Shown: positions 12,450 through 14,948 of the stretch, in pieces | How the letters are laid out: every line of letters begins with the position of its first letter | Position numbering within the stretch: position 1 is the first letter of the stretch | Assembly: GCA_000980495.1 (NCBI GenBank) | Contig: LARN01000035.1 | Coordinates: forward strand, 1 to 14,948 | Length of the DNA stretch: 14,948 bases | From: Acinetobacter sp. N54.MGS-139 | GTDB taxonomy: Bacteria; Pseudomonadota; Gammaproteobacteria; Burkholderiales; Burkholderiaceae_F | Direction of reading: 5' to 3' | Notes under the pieces: generated by a model | Told to the model about the DNA's origin: nothing | The model's input: the letters and a program-made list of their open reading frames with translations, nothing else | Database searches by the model: none | Program-made: the position numbers and the translations under genes

Positions 12450-13133
12450 ATGACAAAGACAAAATACAGAATTGCGCCGTCTATCCTTTCGGCTGATTTC
12501 GCGAATCTCGGGAAAGAGGTTCAAGATGTGATTGCTGCCGGGGCAGACTGGATTCATTTTGATGTAATGGACAATCACTACGTACCGAACCTGACGGTGG
12601 GTCCGATGGTATGCAAAGCTATTCGTCCTTATACCGAGGCACCGATTGATGTACACCTCATGGTTGAGCCTGTGGACGAAATCGTTCCGTTGTTTGCGAA
12701 AGCAGGTGCCAACATTATTACGTTCCATCCGGAAGCGAGCCGTCATGTTGATCGGACGCTGAGGCTGATTCGTGACTGCGGCTGCAAGGCAGGTTTAGCC
12801 TTAAATCCGGCAACTTCGCTGGAGTATCTGCATTACGAGCTCGACAACATCGATATGGTTCTGCTCATGAGCGTCAACCCTGGATTCGGCGGACAGTCCT
12901 TTATTCCGACCACGATTGGAAAACTGCAGGAGTGCAGGTCACTCCTCGATAGTTATGAAGAGGTTTCTGGACGCAAGGTCCTTCTAGAAGTCGACGGCGG
13001 CGTAAAGAAATCGAATATCCGAGAAATTGCAGCAGCCGGTGCGGACACATTTGTTGCAGGAAGTGCAATTTTCAACGAGGCCGACTACAAAGCCGTTATT
13101 GACGACATGCGCTCCGAGCTGGCGTCCCTGTAA
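12450..13133 (+). CDS. rpe: Ribulose-phosphate 3-epimerase
   Basis: Rpe interconverts ribulose 5-phosphate and xylulose 5-phosphate in the pentose phosphate and related pathways. The 227-residue TIM barrel carries [31 protein letters not shown] (His36 and Asp38, metal and acid/base), DVHLMVEP (His69), [13 protein letters not shown] for phosphate binding and [12 protein letters not shown] (Asp182), then [13 protein letters not shown]. All expected active-site residues are present. The ATG at 12450 follows GGAGG (12440-12444) by 5 bases; an in-frame ATG at 12438 overlaps that ribosome site and would add only MEVT. The stop is 2 bases before the next gene, so rpe and the fusion gene form an operon, matching the common rpe-gph order. 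Confidence 0.97.
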   Translation: MTKTKYRIAPSILSADFANLGKEVQDVIAAGADWIHFDVMDNHYVPNLTVGPMVCKAIRPYTEAPIDVHLMVEPVDEIVPLFAKAGANIITFHPEASRHVDRTLRLIRDCGCKAGLALNPATSLEYLHYELDNIDMVLLMSVNPGFGGQSFIPTTIGKLQECRSLLDSYEEVSGRKVLLEVDGGVKKSNIREIAAAGADTFVAGSAIFNEADYKAVIDDMRSELASL

Positions 13134-13135
13134 AG

Positions 13136-14524
13136 ATGAAACGTTTTGAGAACTTGAAAGCGGTGCTGTTTGATCTGGACGGCACCCTTGTTAACACACT
13201 CCCGGGTCTCACCGAACTCGTGAACCAAATGCGTTCCGACTTTGATAAACCTCCGCTCTCGGAAGAGAAGGTCGGCAAATACATCGGAAAAGGAATGTTT
13301 GTTTTGGTTCGGCGTGCGATGACCGATTCCATGGACGAACCGTTTCCTGAGGAAATGTTCAACTTAGCTGTCAAAAGTATGGCAAGACATGTGGAGGCAG
13401 GTCGCTACTCAAAAGGCGTGCTGTATCCCGATACGATAGAGACCATCAAGTATGTAAAAAATCTGGGGCTAAAGACAGCGATCGTAACGAACAAGCCCTA
13501 TCAAATGACACTGGATACGTTGGCCGGCAAAGGACTGCTCGAACTTGTGGATTTGGTTGTGGGCGGCGACAGTGCGGCAAGACCCAAACCGTATCCCGAT
13601 CCGCTTATTTATGCCTGTGAGAAACTCGGCGTGGCGCTGGAAGAAGTTCTGATGGTAGGCGATTCAGGAAACGATTCTTCAGCGGCGAAACAAGCGGGCG
13701 TCCCATCGATACTCGTGCGCACGGGCTGGAGTGAGGGCGTGCCGCTCGATGAAATTGCAAAACGTGACGAGGCGGCAGCAATGATTGACCATCTTTCGGA
13801 TTTGAAGGCCCTCCTTCCAGCAACGGAGGGGCTCATGCATGAAAGCAGTATCAAAGAGGATTGGAAACCGGTTCTTTCTGATTTCGAGCATTCGGAGGCG
13901 GGAAAGAAGATTGAGCAGCTTTTGGCGAAACAGAAAGCCGAAGGGTTGAAAATTTTCCCGCCGAAGCCGTACCGGGCTTTAGAACTTCTTTCAGCGGGAG
14001 ATGTAAAGGTCGTTATTCTCGGACAGGATCCTTATCACGGATTCAATCAGGCAAACGGATTGGCGTTTTCCGTGAACAAGGATGTACCGCCGCCGCCGAG
14101 TCTGAGGAACATCTTTAAAGAAATCAAAAGAGAGTATCCGGAAGCCGAATTCAGAACGGGTGAGTTGGAAGGCTGGGCCAAACAAGGCGTTCTGCTTCTC
14201 AACACGGTTCTTACGGTTGTAGAGGGAATGGCCAACAGCCACAGTAAGAAAGGCTGGGAAGAACTGACCGATGAAATTATTGCGAAAGTTGCTTCGGAGG
14301 GAAGACCGGTCGTTTTTATGCTTTGGGGAAAATCGGCCCAGGAAAAGAAGAAGCTCATTCGAAAATTCAATAAAGATTGTTTGATCTTAGAGAGCAACCA
14401 CCCGTCGCCGCTGTCGGCAATGAGAGGGCCGATTCCTTTCATCGGGAATGATCATTTCAGAAAAGCAAATGAATGGCTGATCCAAAAGGGAATTTCTCCA
14501 ATCAATTGGACGAAACATAATTAG
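13136..14524 (+). CDS. gph-ung: Phosphoglycolate phosphatase / uracil-DNA glycosylase fusion (Gph-Ung)
   Basis: It is one uninterrupted frame of 462 residues. Residues 1-230 are an HAD phosphatase of the Gph type: LFDLDGTL (nucleophile Asp13, Asp15), helical cap, VTNK at 117-120, RPKPYPDP with Lys151, VGDSGND with Asp176 and Asp180. Gph removes phosphate from 2-phosphoglycolate, partly a by-product of oxidative DNA damage. Residues 234-462 are a complete family-1 uracil-DNA glycosylase: GQDPYHG (296-302, Asp298 activates water), AFS with Phe311, LLLNTVLTV (Asn356), MANSH, MLWGKSAQ, and NHPSPLS (His422, Leu426). Both halves look fully active. GGAGG (13825-13829) lies 5 bases before the in-frame ATG of Met234, so a free 229-residue Ung, the same length as E. 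coli Ung, could also be made. Confidence 0.93.
   Translation: MKRFENLKAVLFDLDGTLVNTLPGLTELVNQMRSDFDKPPLSEEKVGKYIGKGMFVLVRRAMTDSMDEPFPEEMFNLAVKSMARHVEAGRYSKGVLYPDTIETIKYVKNLGLKTAIVTNKPYQMTLDTLAGKGLLELVDLVVGGDSAARPKPYPDPLIYACEKLGVALEEVLMVGDSGNDSSAAKQAGVPSILVRTGWSEGVPLDEIAKRDEAAAMIDHLSDLKALLPATEGLMHESSIKEDWKPVLSDFEHSEAGKKIEQLLAKQKAEGLKIFPPKPYRALELLSAGDVKVVILGQDPYHGFNQANGLAFSVNKDVPPPPSLRNIFKEIKREYPEAEFRTGELEGWAKQGVLLLNTVLTVVEGMANSHSKKGWEELTDEIIAKVASEGRPVVFMLWGKSAQEKKKLIRKFNKDCLILESNHPSPLSAMRGPIPFIGNDHFRKANEWLIQKGISPINWTKHN
13825..13837 (+). promoter_or_regulatory. Internal ribosome binding site for the Ung half
   Basis: GGAGG at 13825-13829, a 5-base spacer and ATG at 13835, in frame with the upstream Gph part, mark the point where family-typical Ung sequence begins. 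It is probably the original ung start, kept after the gph stop codon was lost. Confidence 0.6.
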
Positions 14525-14630
14525 AAGAAACCCTTAAATTACAATTCGTTAAATTTTTGCAATCTTTTGATTTTAAAAGAAAAGGTATATCTTTGCGCTG
14601 AAATCATAGAATTTTTTTTGAGAGGAAGGT

Positions 14631-14659
14631 TTGACAAGCCTAAAAAACCTCTTCATAAT
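14631..14659 (+). promoter_or_regulatory. Strong rRNA operon promoter
   Basis: TTGACA (14631-14636), a 17-base spacer and CATAAT (14654-14659) form a near-consensus sigma-70 promoter with a start near 14666. The A/T-rich stretch before it (about 14608-14620) could act as an UP element. In 14525-14607 I see no terminator for gph-ung and no second promoter I would trust. Confidence 0.8.
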
Positions 14660-14665
14660 TCGCAC

Positions 14666-14854
14666 CTCGTTACTGATGACAACGCAGTAACTGATTGAGT
14701 TCTTTAAAAATTTATCGACGACCGATAAGAGCGGGCACTAAGAAGTCTGCAGTGAAAGCTGCAAATTTAAATGCTCGATCTTATTGGAGATGAAGGAGTA
14801 GAAAATACTCCGTCAAACACCAAGCAAGAGTAATTCGAGCGACAACACAAGATT
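14666..14854 (+). other. rRNA leader with boxA-like site and hairpins
   Basis: The leader begins near GTTACTG-ATGACAACG-CAGTAAC (14669-14675/14685-14691), a 7-bp hairpin. GTTCTTTAAAAATTT (14699-14713) resembles the boxA antitermination element. CCGATAAGA (14722-14730) can pair with TCTTATTGG (14779-14787), enclosing GCAG/CTGC, and GGAGTA-GAAAA-TACTCC (14795-14811) is a further hairpin. These are plausible RNA processing and antitermination elements; roles are inferred. Confidence 0.6.
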
Positions 14855-14948
14855 AAACAATAGAGTTTGATCCTGGCTCAGATTGAACGCTGGCGGAACG
14901 CTTTACACATGCAAGTCGAACGGTAACGTGGGGAGGAGCTTGCTCCAC
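14855..14948 (+). rRNA. rrs: 16S ribosomal RNA, 5' end (continues beyond window)
   Basis: AGAGTTTGATCCTGGCTCAG at 14862 is the universal 16S start (E. coli position 8), followed by ATTGAACGCTGGCGG and CACATGCAAGTCGAACGG. The mature 5' end is set at about 14855 by counting back seven bases. The V1 part (GGTAACGTGGGGAGGAGCTT) looks like Sutterellaceae, as far as I can recall. Confidence 0.96.

Noticed and set aside
12336..12746. N-terminal extension of the mltA frame by 137 residues
   Set aside because: It runs antisense through the start of rpe, has no ribosome site, and hides the clear lipoprotein signal peptide starting at 12335.
14047..14442. 131-residue minus-strand frame inside the Ung half
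   Set aside because: It is the antisense of conserved Ung motifs, with no family features.

Overview
The window is a gene-dense piece of a betaproteobacterial chromosome, most likely from the Sutterellaceae (Parasutterella/Sutterella group, Burkholderiales). This is inferred from the first ~94 bases of a 16S rRNA gene at the right end (including its V1 region), the SspA/SspB pair, the hemA-prfA-prmC and rpe-gph orders, and the moderate GC content. No database search was possible, so the family is likely and the genus is only a guess.

Layout. 3-1331 (+) is the C-terminal part of a large autotransporter-like outer-membrane protein. It converges on mscL (1373-1834, -) across a shared hairpin terminator. 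sspA-sspB (2034-3036, +) follow as a compact operon. 3054-3747 holds two copies of a ~212-base cassette, each with a hairpin/promoter region, tRNA-Thr(UGU) and terminator, separated by ~265 bases without a convincing gene. prmC, prfA and hemA (3759-7039, -) cover release factor 1, its methylase and the first committed enzyme of tetrapyrrole synthesis, with a hairpin terminator between hemA and prfA. A DUF697-like membrane-associated protein (7180-7734, +) overlaps tail to tail with a lipoprotein carrying a Trp/Gly/Pro-rich repeat (7688-8455, -). A GDT1/UPF0016 cation exporter (8546-9124, -) is preceded by a yybP-ykoY type Mn2+ riboswitch, and two tRNA-Phe(GAA) genes lie just upstream of that on the same strand. 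Then come dsbC (9729-10541, +) and a signal-less DsbC-like protein (10611-11096, +), mltA (11145-12335, -), and rpe with an unusual gene that reads as Gph fused in frame to Ung (12450-14524, +). The window closes with an rRNA promoter, its leader and the 5' end of 16S rRNA.

How the genes work together. Several groups concern the envelope (autotransporter, MscL, lipoprotein, MltA, DsbC). Others concern translation and stress (SspA/SspB, RF1/PrmC, tRNAs, rRNA) and central metabolism or DNA upkeep (Rpe, Gph, Ung, HemA). No mobile element, prophage, CRISPR array or defence island is visible.

The observations most worth a second look are the Gph-Ung fusion with a well-placed internal ribosome binding site; the Mn2+ riboswitch lying directly behind the tRNA-Phe terminator, with an expression platform that could hide the ribosome site; the duplicated tRNA-Thr cassette with a covarying hairpin and a shared T-stem mismatch; and the signal-less DsbC-like partner of DsbC.
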